A DNA stretch of 64,000 bases from Acidobacteriaceae bacterium (GCA_003138515.1 PLGG01000015.1:63344-127343), one strand, 5' to 3'; shown: positions 23,957-34,366, numbered from the stretch's first letter. Notes: generated from the letters alone by a model not told the origin. Program-made: numbers and translations.

Positions 23957-25867
23957 CTAGCTCTTCAGCGCCACGCGAATGTGCAGCTCTTTCAACTGCT
24001 GCTCGCTCACAGGTGTAGGCGCATCGGCCATCAAATCGATGGCCTTCGCCGTCTTTGGGAAGGCAATCACTTCGCGCAAATTGCTCGCGCCGGCCAGCAG
24101 CATCACAATGCGATCGAGGCCCAGCGCAATGCCGCCATGCGGAGGAGTTCCGTATTCGAGCGCATCAAGAAAGAACCCGAACCGCGCGCGAGCCTCTTCG
24201 TCGCTGATTCCCAGCGACGCAAAAATCTGCTGCTGCACATCCTTGCGGTGAATACGAATCGATCCCGATCCGAGCTCCAATCCGTTCATCGCTAGGTCAT
24301 AGCAGTTTGCGCGCACGCTCGCCGGATCGCTCTTGAGGTTCGCCATGTCGGCTTCGATTGGCGCAGTGAACGGATGGTGCGCGGGCATCCATTTCGCCGA
24401 AGCCAGGTCGTACTCGAACATCGGAAAATCGGTGAGCCACATCGGATGGAACGCCTGGCTGCCATCGATCAGCTCGCTCGCGGCGCCACGTTCGGCCGTG
24501 TTTTGCCCTGCCACGTTTCGTGCAGCCGCGTCTTGCACTACCTCGTCGGTAACCTTGAACGCACCGTGCCTGTCCGCATACTTCTTCGCCAGCTCGGCGC
24601 GGTAATTGCCCGCCGCCGCGTACACGTTGATCTCGCGTTCCGAAAGCCGCCCGGGAAATTTGGTGTCGCTGGCCTTGATGTGGTGTGCCGGGTCGCCCGC
24701 AACCACGATCACGAAGTCCGCACCCGCCGCGCCCGCCAGCTCGCGCACCTTCGCGGCAGCTTCAGGAAAGCTCTTTGCCAGCCGCTTGAAATCGTCAATG
24801 AACTTCGCGCCCTTCTTCTGGTCGAAGAGCGGGTGGTTGTCTTCGCGCTCCTTGCGGCTCAGCTCGCCCACGCTGGGAATGCGCAACGCGACCACGGGCA
24901 GCGCGGGATCGATCTGCAAGGTGGCCAGCGCGTCGCCGGTAAACGCCGGCCGCACGTCGGTGAGCCCCGGCAGCCGCAGGTCAGGCTTGTCGGTCCCGTA
25001 CTGGCGCATGGATTCATCGTAGGAAATGCGCGGGAAAGGAATCGGCAGATCGATGCCTGCCGCCGCAAAACCCGCCTTCATAAACTGCTCGACGACGCCG
25101 AAGACCGTCTCCTGCTTCGGGAAGCTCATCTCCAGATCAACCTGCGTGAATTCCAATTGCCGGTCGGCGCGCAAGTCCTCGTCGCGGAAGCAGCGTGCTA
25201 TTTGAAAATACCTGTCGAAGCCCGAGATCATCAGAATCTGCTTGAAGATCTGGGGCGATTGCGGCAAAGCGTAGAACTCGCCGGCATGAACGCGGCTGGG
25301 CACCAGAAAATCGCGAGCGCCCTCGGGCGTGGACTTGGTCAGAATCGGCGTTTCGATCTCAAGAAAGCCTTGCTTGCTCAGGCTCTCGCGAATGGCCAGC
25401 GTAATCTCATGCCGCAGCTTGAAGTTGTGCTGCATCTCGGGGCGCCGCAGATCGATGTAACGGTATTTGAGCCGCACTTCCTCGTTCTGGATGGCCTCTT
25501 CGGAGGGCGAAAACGGCGCCAGCCGCGTGTCGTTCAGAACGCGAATCTCCGAGGCCTCAATCTCGATCTCGCCGGTCGGCATTTTAGGGTTGATCGCGTC
25601 CTTGTCGCGCAGCCGCACCTTGCCCACAGCAGCCACCACGTACTCGGGGCGTACCTCCTCGCCCTTCGCATGGCCATCGGGAATCAGGTCGTGATCCAGG
25701 ACTACCTGCGCTATTCCTGTGCGGTCGCGGAGGTCGAGAAAGATCAGGTTGCCGTGGTCGCGGCGCCGGTTCACCCAGCCCATCAGCACCACTTGCTTGC
25801 CCGCATCGGCGGCGCGCAACGTGCCGCACATGTGGGTTCGTTCGAGATTCCCTAAAAAGTCGAGCAC
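23957..25867 (-). CDS. aspS: Aspartate--tRNA ligase
   Basis: 636 residues, full bacterial length. N-terminal OB fold (M-G-W-V-N-R-R-R-D-H-G-N-L-I-F), motif 2 F-R-D-E-D-L-R-A-D-R-Q-L-E-F-T-Q-V-D, the bacterial insertion domain (about 290-420) and motif 3 G-L-D-R-I-V-M-L-L-A-G near 590. Class II enzyme that charges tRNA-Asp; many such bacteria use a non-discriminating form with GatCAB, not decidable here. Transcribed with hisS, which ends 13 bases upstream. Confidence 0.97.
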   Translation of the reverse strand: MLDFLGNLERTHMCGTLRAADAGKQVVLMGWVNRRRDHGNLIFLDLRDRTGIAQVVLDHDLIPDGHAKGEEVRPEYVVAAVGKVRLRDKDAINPKMPTGEIEIEASEIRVLNDTRLAPFSPSEEAIQNEEVRLKYRYIDLRRPEMQHNFKLRHEITLAIRESLSKQGFLEIETPILTKSTPEGARDFLVPSRVHAGEFYALPQSPQIFKQILMISGFDRYFQIARCFRDEDLRADRQLEFTQVDLEMSFPKQETVFGVVEQFMKAGFAAAGIDLPIPFPRISYDESMRQYGTDKPDLRLPGLTDVRPAFTGDALATLQIDPALPVVALRIPSVGELSRKEREDNHPLFDQKKGAKFIDDFKRLAKSFPEAAAKVRELAGAAGADFVIVVAGDPAHHIKASDTKFPGRLSEREINVYAAAGNYRAELAKKYADRHGAFKVTDEVVQDAAARNVAGQNTAERGAASELIDGSQAFHPMWLTDFPMFEYDLASAKWMPAHHPFTAPIEADMANLKSDPASVRANCYDLAMNGLELGSGSIRIHRKDVQQQIFASLGISDEEARARFGFFLDALEYGTPPHGGIALGLDRIVMLLAGASNLREVIAFPKTAKAIDLMADAPTPVSEQQLKELHIRVALKS

Positions 25868-25880
25868 TCCCAGAATCCTT

Positions 25881-27185
25881 CTACTCGCCTGCGGGCCGGG
25901 CCAGATATGCGGCCAGCTCCGCGCGAGGAACCTTTGTTTGTGTACCTGTCGTGAAGTCCTTCACTGTCAGGATACCGGATTGGTGCTCGTCTTCGCCGAG
26001 GATGACGATGCGGCGCGCAATCTTGTCGGCCGCCTCAAACGACTTCTTCAATCGGAAGCTGCCGTCTCCTAGCTCGACGCGCAGACCGGCTCGCCGCAAC
26101 TCCCGCGCCAGAACCAGCGCGGCTGCGTTGAGGCTCTCGCCGAGTGACGCGATATAGGCATCAGCCTTTGCCGCGGGCGCAGGAGCCTGCGTGGACTCCA
26201 GCGCCTGCAGCGTCAGCACCAGCCGGTCGAGACCGATCGCGAAGCCGATCCCTGGCGCCTTCGGTCCGCCGATCGCCTCACTCAATCCGTCATAGCGTCC
26301 GCCGCCGAGCAGCGCGTTCTGCGCGCCTAATCCTCCATGCGTAAACTCGAACGTCGTCCGCGTGTAGTAATCCAGTCCGCGCACCAGCCTCCGATTCAAC
26401 TTGTAGGGCACGCCTGCTGCATCCAGAGCCGCGGTCACCTGGGCGAAGTGGTCCTTCGAGTCCTTCCCCAGCGAGTCGCCGATCTTGGGCAGGCTCTCGA
26501 TAATCGGCTGGTCCTCCGGCACTTTGCAGTCGAGCACGCGCAAGGGATTGGTCACGGCGCGCCGCTGGCAGTCACCGCACATTTTCGGCGCGACATCGAC
26601 GAGCGCCGCGCGCAGCACGTCACTGTATTTCGCTCGATCCGCTGCCGACCCCACGGAATTCAGCTCGAGCGTCCAGCCCGTAATTTCCAACTCTTGCAGC
26701 AGCGTGGCGAGCATCTCCAAAACCTCCGCATCGCGCAGCGGCGATTCGCTCCCTGACGACGGCGGCCCAATGACCTCGGCGCCGATCTGCCAGAACTGCC
26801 GGTAGCGGCCCTTCTGCGGACGCTCGCGCCGGAACTGCGGCCCGACGTAATAGAGCTTCTGCAACTGGCCGCTTTCGCCGAGGCCGTGCTCGATGTAGGC
26901 GCGCACCACGCCGGCTGTGTTCTCCGGCCTCAGCGTCAGCGACTGCGTCTTCTCCGACTGCGCGCGGGCGCGATCCTCCCACGTGTACATCTCTTTCGAA
27001 ACAATATCCGTCTCTTCGCCCACGCTGCGCGCGAACAGCCCCGTGTCTTCGAAGATCGGTGTGCGAATCTCCCCGAAGTTGTAGCGGGCAAAGACCTGGC
27101 GCGCGGTCGCCTCAATAAGGTTCCAGAGCTCCGTCTCCGGCGGCAACAGATCCCGCGTCCCGCGCACAGCTTTTACGGTGGCCAT
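25881..27185 (-). CDS. hisS: Histidine--tRNA ligase
   Basis: 434 residues. V-R-G-T-R-D-L-L-P-P-E at the start, motif 2 region Y-Y-V-G-P-Q-F-R-R-E-R-P-Q-K-G-R-Y-R-Q-F, and the two HisRS signatures L-V-R-G-L-D-Y-Y-T-R-T-T-F-E and G-G-G-R-Y-D-G-L are all present. The C-terminal anticodon domain (about 340-430) is complete. Pairing of hisS with aspS is common. Confidence 0.97.
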   Translation of the reverse strand: MATVKAVRGTRDLLPPETELWNLIEATARQVFARYNFGEIRTPIFEDTGLFARSVGEETDIVSKEMYTWEDRARAQSEKTQSLTLRPENTAGVVRAYIEHGLGESGQLQKLYYVGPQFRRERPQKGRYRQFWQIGAEVIGPPSSGSESPLRDAEVLEMLATLLQELEITGWTLELNSVGSAADRAKYSDVLRAALVDVAPKMCGDCQRRAVTNPLRVLDCKVPEDQPIIESLPKIGDSLGKDSKDHFAQVTAALDAAGVPYKLNRRLVRGLDYYTRTTFEFTHGGLGAQNALLGGGRYDGLSEAIGGPKAPGIGFAIGLDRLVLTLQALESTQAPAPAAKADAYIASLGESLNAAALVLARELRRAGLRVELGDGSFRLKKSFEAADKIARRIVILGEDEHQSGILTVKDFTTGTQTKVPRAELAAYLARPAGE

Positions 27186-27250
27186 AACCTATCTAGTCTA
27201 AATGGCCACAACACGCTGCCAAAGAGCGGAAATTCAGCGTACTCCTTGTG

Positions 27251-27997
27251 CTATCCGAGGACCTTGTCCGCGATCCTCAACCACCAGGCCGAAGCGCTCG
27301 CGTAGGTGTGAACGACAAACATCTGGCAGACAATCAACACCGGCAGCGAGACCAGGTACACCTTATGAATGCGCCGGTTCACTACGAGATCGCGCACAAC
27401 GCCGAGAAGAATCACCCCGTCGAGGCACCAGAAGTAGAGGTTGTGATTGAAAATGTAGTCGATGCGGCCAAACGCGGCGTCGAGCAGGCCGCAGGTGGCG
27501 ATGAAAATCAGCTGGCGATGCAGTTCCGATTTCTTCCGCCACAGAACCGCCAGGCTGAAGAGAATCGCAAACGCAACCATGTCGTACCAGGGAACAATCA
27601 GAAACGAGTCGACGCCCGTCTCGTGAAGGGTATGGATATCGAAGCGCCCCATCACGATTGACGTGGTAATGCCGAGCGGCACCATCACCGTGGCCAGCCC
27701 CAGACCGAACCAACCGAAGAACCGGTGCCACTTCACGTTGTGCGTGCGAACCAGCGCCGACTGAAAAATGAAGAACAGCACCCACGCTGAAAACGCGCTG
27801 CCATGAAACCAAAGCAGTAGCGGCCGCGGCGGAGCAGCATGGAGTAGATTCTGGTCGACCGTGTGGCTGAATCCCCAAACGACAATCGCAGCCACAAGCA
27901 GCGACATCGCGAAGTAGAAATACTTGTCGATGAGTCCGCCGCGCCCAGTAAAGTGAACCGCCGGACGCACACTCGCGCCTTGAGACACAGTTGCCAT
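27251..27997 (-). CDS. Polytopic membrane protein of unknown function
   Basis: 248 residues from the ATG at 27997 with a GAGG upstream; a TTG at 28003 is also possible. Six to seven membrane segments, roughly 27-45, 62-82, 92-115, 130-150, 160-178, 190-205 and 212-232. Conserved-looking His residues sit near membrane edges (W-F-H-G-S-A-F, T-H-N-V-K-W-H-R-F-F-G-W), a layout that recalls b-type cytochromes, but this is only a hint. Transcribed away from the NHL/Ig gene, 65 bases before hisS. No family name recognised. Confidence 0.7.
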   Translation of the reverse strand: MATVSQGASVRPAVHFTGRGGLIDKYFYFAMSLLVAAIVVWGFSHTVDQNLLHAAPPRPLLLWFHGSAFSAWVLFFIFQSALVRTHNVKWHRFFGWFGLGLATVMVPLGITTSIVMGRFDIHTLHETGVDSFLIVPWYDMVAFAILFSLAVLWRKKSELHRQLIFIATCGLLDAAFGRIDYIFNHNLYFWCLDGVILLGVVRDLVVNRRIHKVYLVSLPVLIVCQMFVVHTYASASAWWLRIADKVLG

Positions 27998-28520
27998 CGT
28001 CAAAACCTCGCTTTGAGTTCTTTAGGAAACCGGGGCCGCGCCGATGCAGCGGGGGGAAGTAGCGCAAGCCTAGCACAGGGAACTTTTGAGGCTCAACGGA
28101 AAAGTGTGCGCCGGCCGAGAGCGGTTATCGGCAGCGCCTTCATCGCTCGATTTCAACGCGCAAGCAAGGCTTGGGGGGGAGCGCGCGCACCTTTGGCTGC
28201 TGAGTATAAGAAAAGACGCCTTTGGCCGCCGGAATCGACCCAATTAGTACAAAGGTAACCAATAGTGAAGACCTAAAGATGCCGGTACGACTATCGTTGG
28301 ATTACCGTCGACTCTCAATACATATACAAAGGTAACTATGCGACCTTGAGTCTCTACTCTCGGATTGGGCCTGGAAGGGCACGGCCACACATGCTTCCTC
28401 GGGCTACAAGTCGGCAGCGCCCCACCGCTGGTCACGTTCTTTCCGACCGCTCTTGGTGCGCCGGGTTCAGCAATCCGGGCGAGTCAATGTCGCACGGAGA
28501 GGCCGCGAACGGAGCCGCAC
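27998..28520 (+). other. Upstream region of the NHL/Ig protein
   Basis: About 520 bases without a convincing gene. It contains two copies of TACAAAGGTAAC at 28248-28259 and 28325-28336, 77 bases apart, a likely protein-binding or promoter element for the downstream gene. An in-frame extension of that gene back to 28365 has no signal-like sequence. Confidence 0.5.
28248..28336 (+). promoter_or_regulatory. Pair of TACAAAGGTAAC direct repeats
   Basis: Two identical 12-base words at 28248-28259 and 28325-28336, in a locally AT-richer stretch. The distance, 77 bases, is about seven helical turns. Candidate operator. Confidence 0.4.
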
Positions 28521-31500
28521 ATGCAACGCCTGACTGAACCAATTGTCCGCACTCTTTGTTATCAAGTGCCCATCACTATCGATCAAAAAAGTTGCGATCT
28601 TCCCCGCAAGAAATCAATTCCCCTCACTTCATTTGCACGGGTTCTCCGTCCGCTGGCGGGCCTGGCACTGTTGCTGACTGCCGCTGGCGCACACGCGCAG
28701 TTCGGCTCGCAGCCTGTGGGAGCAACGACAGGCAATCAAGGCGTCACGGTCACGGCGACGTTAGGGGGCACGGTCAGCAGCGTTGAAATTCTTACGTTGG
28801 GCTCGCCCTCCGGTGATTTCGCGACAGGCACGGGCACGTCAAACTGCGCATCGGCCACGCTGGCTCAGAGCGCCACATGCACGGAATGGATCACATTCAC
28901 TCCCGCCAAACCCGGCCTCAGATTGGGCGCGGTAGTCCTCGTTGGCACGCCCTCCGGCGGCTCGGGCCAATCTGTCCTGGGCACCGCATATCTTTCCGGC
29001 ACTGGGGTCGGCGGTTTGGGTGTGTTGGTGGCGGGCAACCTGCTGCCGGTGGCCGGCCAACTTGGTCTCTATACCTCGGTGGGTGACAATCAGCCGGCCA
29101 CGCAGGCCGAGCTTTACCTTCCCAGCGGCATCGCCCTCGATGGAGCCGGTAACCTGTATATCGCCGACAGCCTGCACAACCGCATCCGCATGGTGTGCGC
29201 CAGCGCAACGAGCGCCATCATTCGGGGAACCACCTGCGCGGGAGCTGGGATTATCTCGACCATCGCCGGCAACGGCAATCCCTCCTACACAGGCGACAGC
29301 GGTCCGGCGGCAAGCGCCACTCTGAACGATCCCGGCGATGTGGCCATCGATGGCGCGGGAAATCTCTACATTGCAGACAGCGGCAACAACGTGATCCGCA
29401 TGATCGCTCCAGCCACGGGCGTCATCACCACCATCGCCGGCAACAACGGGGGCACGGTTTGCGGCTCGAGCAGCGATGCGGTCGGCGACGGCTGCCCAGC
29501 CACGCAGGCGACGCTCAATCAGCCTGAAGGCATCACCCTCGACGCCGACGCAAAGCTCTATATCGCCGACACCAATAACCATCGCATTCGCGAAGTGAGT
29601 TCGGCCACCGGCGTCATTTCCACCATCGCGGGCAACGGCGTCACCAACGGCAACGGTACGGGCGGCTACAACGGCGACGGAATCGCAGCTACGAGCGCGA
29701 AGCTCAACTTTCCCTATGCCGTGGCCTTCGATGCTGCCGGAAATATGTACATTCCCGACTCGGCGAACCACCGCATCCGCGAAGTGACGGCGGTTGGCGG
29801 AGTCATTACGCCGGCCAGCACCATCTCCACCCTTGCAGGCACCGGAAATGCGGGCCCTACTCCCTGCACGGCCACGCCGGTCGCCGCCAACCAGGCAAAC
29901 GTGTGGTCGCCTTCGGGTGTTGCTGTTGATGCCGCGGGCAATGTCTACATCGCCGAAACACAAAACGCCGCTATCCGCAAGGTCAGCGCCACCACCGGCC
30001 TCATCTCCACGCTGGCCGAAAACGGTTGTGGTGATTTCTACTCCGGCGGTCAATTTCAGCCTGTGCAGCTTTACGGCCCGGTCGGTCTCTACCTTGACGG
30101 CAGCGGTGACCTCTACGTTGCTGACACGCTGGATATGGTCGTCCGCGAGATTCAGGGTAACTTCGCTGCACTCGATTACGCCACGCCCATTCGCCAGGGC
30201 AACACCTCCGCAACCCAGGACGAGACCGCCGAAAATGACGGCAATGCCACGCTCGACCTGACTGCTATCGTTCCCGCCACCAACGCGGCTGTCGATTCTG
30301 CGGTCGCGAACTCCTGCACCAACGGCGAGTCGCTGGCCGTCAACTCCGATTGCACGATTGGCGCGGTCTTTGCGCCGGCTGCGTCTCCAACGCTGCCAAG
30401 CAATCAAACTGAAACGCCGAACATCGACGTCACCGAGGATGCCCAGCCCAGCGTTTCCGCCGCGAGCTCGCCGCTCGACATCGAGCTGGTCGGTACCGCC
30501 GAGCCCGTCAACTCCACCACCACTACGTTGGCCTCAAATCCCGATCCCTCCGGCTTCGGGCAAAATGTCACCTTCACCGTCACGGTGGTCACGGGCGCGG
30601 GAACTGGAAACCTTACAGGAACCGTCAGCATCGCCGACGCCTTCGGTGGCACTACGACCACCCTGGCCTCGGGTCTTGCGCTCAATGCATCGGGCGTCGC
30701 CACCTTCTCCACTTCCTCGCTCGCTGTTGGCCTGCACTCCATCGTCGCCACTTACGCCGGCGACACAGTGCACTTCACCAGCTCGTCGGCGCCGGCGATT
30801 ATCCAAACCGTTCTTGAAGGCACCTCGACCACCTTGACCTCAACCGCGAATCCATCCGCGATTGGTCAGAGCGTCACCTTCACGACCACAGTGTCCGTCT
30901 CCGGCGGCGGAGGCGTCACCCCCAGCGGCACAGTCAGTTTCATCGACGGAACAACCGTACTGACCACTCAGGCGATCAATGCCGGTGGCGGCGCGATGTA
31001 TACCACTTCGACGCTGACAGCCGGCATCCACCAGATCACGGCGGTCTATAACGGCGATGCCGCCAAGCAGATTCAGGGAAGCACATCGACAGTCCTCAAC
31101 CAGGACGTGCAGGCGCCCACCACCGCAACGTTGACCTCAAGCCTCAACCCGTCGAACTACGGCAACTCCGTCACATTCACCGCAACCATTCCTCCCGGCG
31201 GCACAACGGCGCCCACCGGCACGGTGAGTTTTCTCGATGGCGCCGCGAAGATTGGCACTGGAACGCTCGGCGGCAATCCGGGCGTCGCCACCTTCACCAC
31301 TGCGGCCCTCAACATGGGCACGCACATCATCACTGTGAACTATTCAGGCGACTCGTCTAACGGGCCAAGCAGTTCTTTGCCATTGAGCCAGGTGGTGAAG
31401 CAGGCGCAAACCGCAACCACCGTCACCGCTGTTCCCAGCCAGGGAATTGCCGGTGGACCGGAGACGATCACGGCAACCGTCAAAGTGACCGTAGGCTCGG

Positions 31501-33077
31501 GAACGCCAACGGGCACAGTCACTTTCACCTCGGGAACCACGCAACTAGGCAGCGCTCCTCTCAGCGCAGGTGGAACCGCAACGATCACCCCGGCATTGGC
31601 GCAGGGAAGCTATCAGATCGCGGCCACCTTCAGCGGCGACTCCAACAATTTGGGCAGCGCGTCGGCACCTCTCGCGCTTACCGTAGTGCAAGCCACCACG
31701 CAGACCGCGCTCACCGTTTCGCCCAGCCCCGCGCTCGTTCAAGTGCCCATCACATTCACCGCCCAGGTGTTGAGTAACGGCGGAACTCCCACCGGCGGCG
31801 TCAACTTCCTCGCCAACGGAAGCGTGATCGGCGCCGGAACGGTGAACGCGTCGGGAAAGGCGACGTTCACCACCGCAACATTGGCCGCGGGCATTTACTC
31901 GATCACGGCAACCTGCATCGGCGACGCCAACAATGGCAGCAGCAGTTCGTCGCCCACATCGCTCACCATTTCGCTGGCCACCACCGCCACCGCAATCACC
32001 GTCACTCCCAACTCCGCGCTGGTCGGGGCGGCTATCACCATCACCGCCAAGGTCACCGGCAATGGTGGGACGCCGACCGGAAGCGTGAACTTCATCGCCA
32101 ATGGAACCACGCTTAACACCGCAACTCTCACCCGGGGAAGCGCCAGCTTCACCACTTCCACGCTAGCTCCCGGAACCTACACCGTCACGGCGAGCTACCT
32201 CGGCGACGCAGCCGACTCGCCCAGCACCGCAAATTCAATCAGCGAAGGCGTCGGCCTCATTCCCACCTCCACCAGCCTGGGCTCCTCGGTGACCGCCGGC
32301 CCGCCTGCGCAGGTCGTTCTGGTAGCGACAGTTCTCAATAATGGCGCGGGAATTCCGCCCACCGGCACCGTCACCTTCATGAGCAACACCACTCAGGTCG
32401 GTTCGGCCACATTGAACGCGAGCGGCGTGGCGACAAACACCCCGAATTTAACCGCCGGCGTCAGCTACAACATCGTCGCCATGTATAGCGGAGACGCGGA
32501 TCATAGCCCCTCCTCCTCGCCCACAATCCCCGTTTCAGGCACGCCAACCCTGTTCAGCCTGGGAGTGGAGCCTTCCAGCGTGACCATGGCGACCTCGCAG
32601 AACGCCACCGTGACCGTAAACCTCAACTCCAACGGGAACTTTGCTGACACCATCGGATTAGGCTGCGCCTCGCTGCCCGCTGGAGTCTTCTGCCACTTCT
32701 CCAGCCCCAACGTGAAGCTCACGGCTGAGGGCTCTACGAGCGTTCAACTCACCATCGACACAAATAGCCCGTTGAGCGGGGGCTCCTCGACCATGAACTC
32801 CTCGCCGGGGAATTCGAAGTTGTCATTAGCCGGGCTCTTCCTGCCCTTCAGCGTCCTTTTCGGATTTATCTTCTGGCGCCTGCGCGGACGCAACCCCGGA
32901 ATCTTCAACACGGCCATGGTCCTTCTGCTTTCTGCCGCCGCGCTGCTGGCCACCGGATGCAACAGCTACTCCGTGAACACAGCCGCGCCCGGCAATTACG
33001 TCATCCAGGTAACCGGCACCGGCGCAAGCACCAACGCACAGGAATATCAGAACGTTTCGCTCAGCATTACCAAATAG
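28521..33077 (+). CDS. Giant exported NHL-propeller / Ig-like repeat protein
   Basis: 1518 residues from the ATG at 28521. A hydrophobic export signal lies at about 38-58 (P-L-A-G-L-A-L-L-L-T-A-A-G-A-H-A-Q). Six NHL repeats follow (about 190-560), each with a G-(I/V)-A-(L/V)-D-x-x-G-N-(L/V)-Y-I-A-D core, enough for one six-bladed propeller. Then seven Ig-like repeats of about 95 residues (about 655-1325; pattern P-x-G-x-V-x-F ... G-x-A-x-F-T-T ... Y-x-G-D), a beta domain, a membrane helix near 1435-1450 and a second hydrophobic stretch with L-L-A-T-G-C. The likely role is surface adhesion or ligand binding. A barrel gene follows 42 bases later. Confidence 0.85.
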   Translation: MQRLTEPIVRTLCYQVPITIDQKSCDLPRKKSIPLTSFARVLRPLAGLALLLTAAGAHAQFGSQPVGATTGNQGVTVTATLGGTVSSVEILTLGSPSGDFATGTGTSNCASATLAQSATCTEWITFTPAKPGLRLGAVVLVGTPSGGSGQSVLGTAYLSGTGVGGLGVLVAGNLLPVAGQLGLYTSVGDNQPATQAELYLPSGIALDGAGNLYIADSLHNRIRMVCASATSAIIRGTTCAGAGIISTIAGNGNPSYTGDSGPAASATLNDPGDVAIDGAGNLYIADSGNNVIRMIAPATGVITTIAGNNGGTVCGSSSDAVGDGCPATQATLNQPEGITLDADAKLYIADTNNHRIREVSSATGVISTIAGNGVTNGNGTGGYNGDGIAATSAKLNFPYAVAFDAAGNMYIPDSANHRIREVTAVGGVITPASTISTLAGTGNAGPTPCTATPVAANQANVWSPSGVAVDAAGNVYIAETQNAAIRKVSATTGLISTLAENGCGDFYSGGQFQPVQLYGPVGLYLDGSGDLYVADTLDMVVREIQGNFAALDYATPIRQGNTSATQDETAENDGNATLDLTAIVPATNAAVDSAVANSCTNGESLAVNSDCTIGAVFAPAASPTLPSNQTETPNIDVTEDAQPSVSAASSPLDIELVGTAEPVNSTTTTLASNPDPSGFGQNVTFTVTVVTGAGTGNLTGTVSIADAFGGTTTTLASGLALNASGVATFSTSSLAVGLHSIVATYAGDTVHFTSSSAPAIIQTVLEGTSTTLTSTANPSAIGQSVTFTTTVSVSGGGGVTPSGTVSFIDGTTVLTTQAINAGGGAMYTTSTLTAGIHQITAVYNGDAAKQIQGSTSTVLNQDVQAPTTATLTSSLNPSNYGNSVTFTATIPPGGTTAPTGTVSFLDGAAKIGTGTLGGNPGVATFTTAALNMGTHIITVNYSGDSSNGPSSSLPLSQVVKQAQTATTVTAVPSQGIAGGPETITATVKVTVGSGTPTGTVTFTSGTTQLGSAPLSAGGTATITPALAQGSYQIAATFSGDSNNLGSASAPLALTVVQATTQTALTVSPSPALVQVPITFTAQVLSNGGTPTGGVNFLANGSVIGAGTVNASGKATFTTATLAAGIYSITATCIGDANNGSSSSSPTSLTISLATTATAITVTPNSALVGAAITITAKVTGNGGTPTGSVNFIANGTTLNTATLTRGSASFTTSTLAPGTYTVTASYLGDAADSPSTANSISEGVGLIPTSTSLGSSVTAGPPAQVVLVATVLNNGAGIPPTGTVTFMSNTTQVGSATLNASGVATNTPNLTAGVSYNIVAMYSGDADHSPSSSPTIPVSGTPTLFSLGVEPSSVTMATSQNATVTVNLNSNGNFADTIGLGCASLPAGVFCHFSSPNVKLTAEGSTSVQLTIDTNSPLSGGSSTMNSSPGNSKLSLAGLFLPFSVLFGFIFWRLRGRNPGIFNTAMVLLLSAAALLATGCNSYSVNTAAPGNYVIQVTGTGASTNAQEYQNVSLSITK

Positions 33078-33119
33078 TTCCAGAGGCGGAGGTCGTCGCC
33101 GAGCGGGCGCGGGAGAAAG

Positions 33120-33713
33120 ATGAAGCTTTTGCATGATTTGAATCTTTGGCGAAACGGAAAGTCGGGTTTGCGGGTTCGGTTGGCCGCGCTTTTCCTACTG
33201 GCGACCCTCATCGGATGCATCGGGCCGCGTTCGTCGCGCGCGCAGGTTGTCGCTCCCGGCGACCAGGGAGGGGCCAGGTTGTCGGTGGGCGCCTTGGGCT
33301 CTGCATACACGCTCCAGTACGGCCAGCGGAAGATGGCCGGCATCGCGGGATTCGTCGATCTCGACACCAAGCGCCGCTTCGGCATCGAGGCCGAAAGCCG
33401 CTGGCTGGAGTACCACCAGACCGCGAACGTCCACGCCGAAACCTATTCGATCGGCGGCCGCTACCACTTCGACGTCGGCCGCTTTCAGCCCTACGCCAAG
33501 GGCTTGGTCGGCTTTGGCGACTTCAACTTCCCGTACAACTACGCCAACGGGCGCTACCTCGTGGTCACTGCGGGCGGCGGATTGGACTACCACTGGACGC
33601 ACAGAATCTACGTGCGCGCCGTCGACTTCGAATATCAGGATTGGCCCCAGTTCACCTTTGGCAACATGAATTCCTTCGGTGTCAACGCGGGCCTTCGCGT
33701 GCGCATCTTCTAA
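33120..33713 (+). CDS. Small outer-membrane beta-barrel protein
   Basis: 197 residues. Signal or anchor sequence at about 18-42 (L-A-A-L-F-L-L-A-T-L-I-G-C-I-G). The mature part has eight short amphipathic strands (for example A-E-T-Y-S-I-G-G-R-Y-H-F and L-V-V-T-A-G-G-G-L-D-Y-H-W) and ends with an R-V-R-I-F barrel C-terminus, like OmpA/OmpW-type eight-strand barrels. It starts 42 bases after the NHL/Ig gene and may act with it at the surface. Convergent with the next gene, overlapping by four bases. Confidence 0.8.
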   Translation: MKLLHDLNLWRNGKSGLRVRLAALFLLATLIGCIGPRSSRAQVVAPGDQGGARLSVGALGSAYTLQYGQRKMAGIAGFVDLDTKRRFGIEAESRWLEYHQTANVHAETYSIGGRYHFDVGRFQPYAKGLVGFGDFNFPYNYANGRYLVVTAGGGLDYHWTHRIYVRAVDFEYQDWPQFTFGNMNSFGVNAGLRVRIF

Positions 33714-34111
33714 AGTGTCGCTTCCGGCTCAACCCCCCGCTGAGTTCCCGCCACATAGGAGATGGAGAGGACGACCGGCGCAACCACGAACGCGGCGACC
33801 AGTCTCGGAATGCGGCGAAAATCATCCAAAAGCGAGCAGCCTCGGCCCGTCAGAAACACTCCACGCCGCATCACGAACAAATGGAAGAGAGCAGAGACTC
33901 CGGTAAACAGACTCACCGCGATCGTCGCTCGCGCGGGAACCGCCGCGCCCACCGCGCGATGTGCCAGCCAATCGAGCACCTGTGCAAGCGCGGGAACGCC
34001 GGCGGCCACGATCGCATTGCCCAACAGCCTTGAACGCAGCCCGAGAGCCCTTTGCTGCAATCCCGCATAAACGCCGGCGGTCAGCGTAACATAGGCAATC
34101 TCAACCAGCAC
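33710..34111 (-). CDS. Small integral membrane protein, unknown
   Basis: 133 residues with about four hydrophobic segments (2-18, 30-48, 62-82, 104-122). Arginine-rich loops between them (R-S-R-L-L-G, M-R-R-G-V-F, F-R-R-I-P-R) obey the positive-inside rule. Composition is that of a real membrane protein and not of an antisense frame. No family recognised. It faces the barrel gene tail to tail. Confidence 0.55.
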   Translation of the reverse strand: MLVEIAYVTLTAGVYAGLQQRALGLRSRLLGNAIVAAGVPALAQVLDWLAHRAVGAAVPARATIAVSLFTGVSALFHLFVMRRGVFLTGRGCSLLDDFRRIPRLVAAFVVAPVVLSISYVAGTQRGVEPEATL

Positions 34112-34366
34112 AATTGAAAGGCGGCCGTGCGGGCCAGAGCGCCTCAGCGCCGCAAGGTAAACCAGCGATCACGCAGTTGCGCTCAGCAGCGCGCACTTCC
34201 AGTTCCAACACGAAAGCACATGCGCGCGAAAAGAGGACCTTGTGCCTGGGGGCATAACCCCATATTGGCCGGCTCATGCGAACACGGCGTCAAGGCATGG
34301 TTACAAAGGGGTTGAGATCGCCCGCGTACCGTAATCAGGTAGATTCCACCCGTGCATCAGCCGAAT

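Noticed and set aside
28839..30407. Minus-strand open frame of 522 codons over the NHL/Ig gene
   Set aside because: Antisense to well-formed NHL repeats; its apparent repeats are just the reverse of those repeats.
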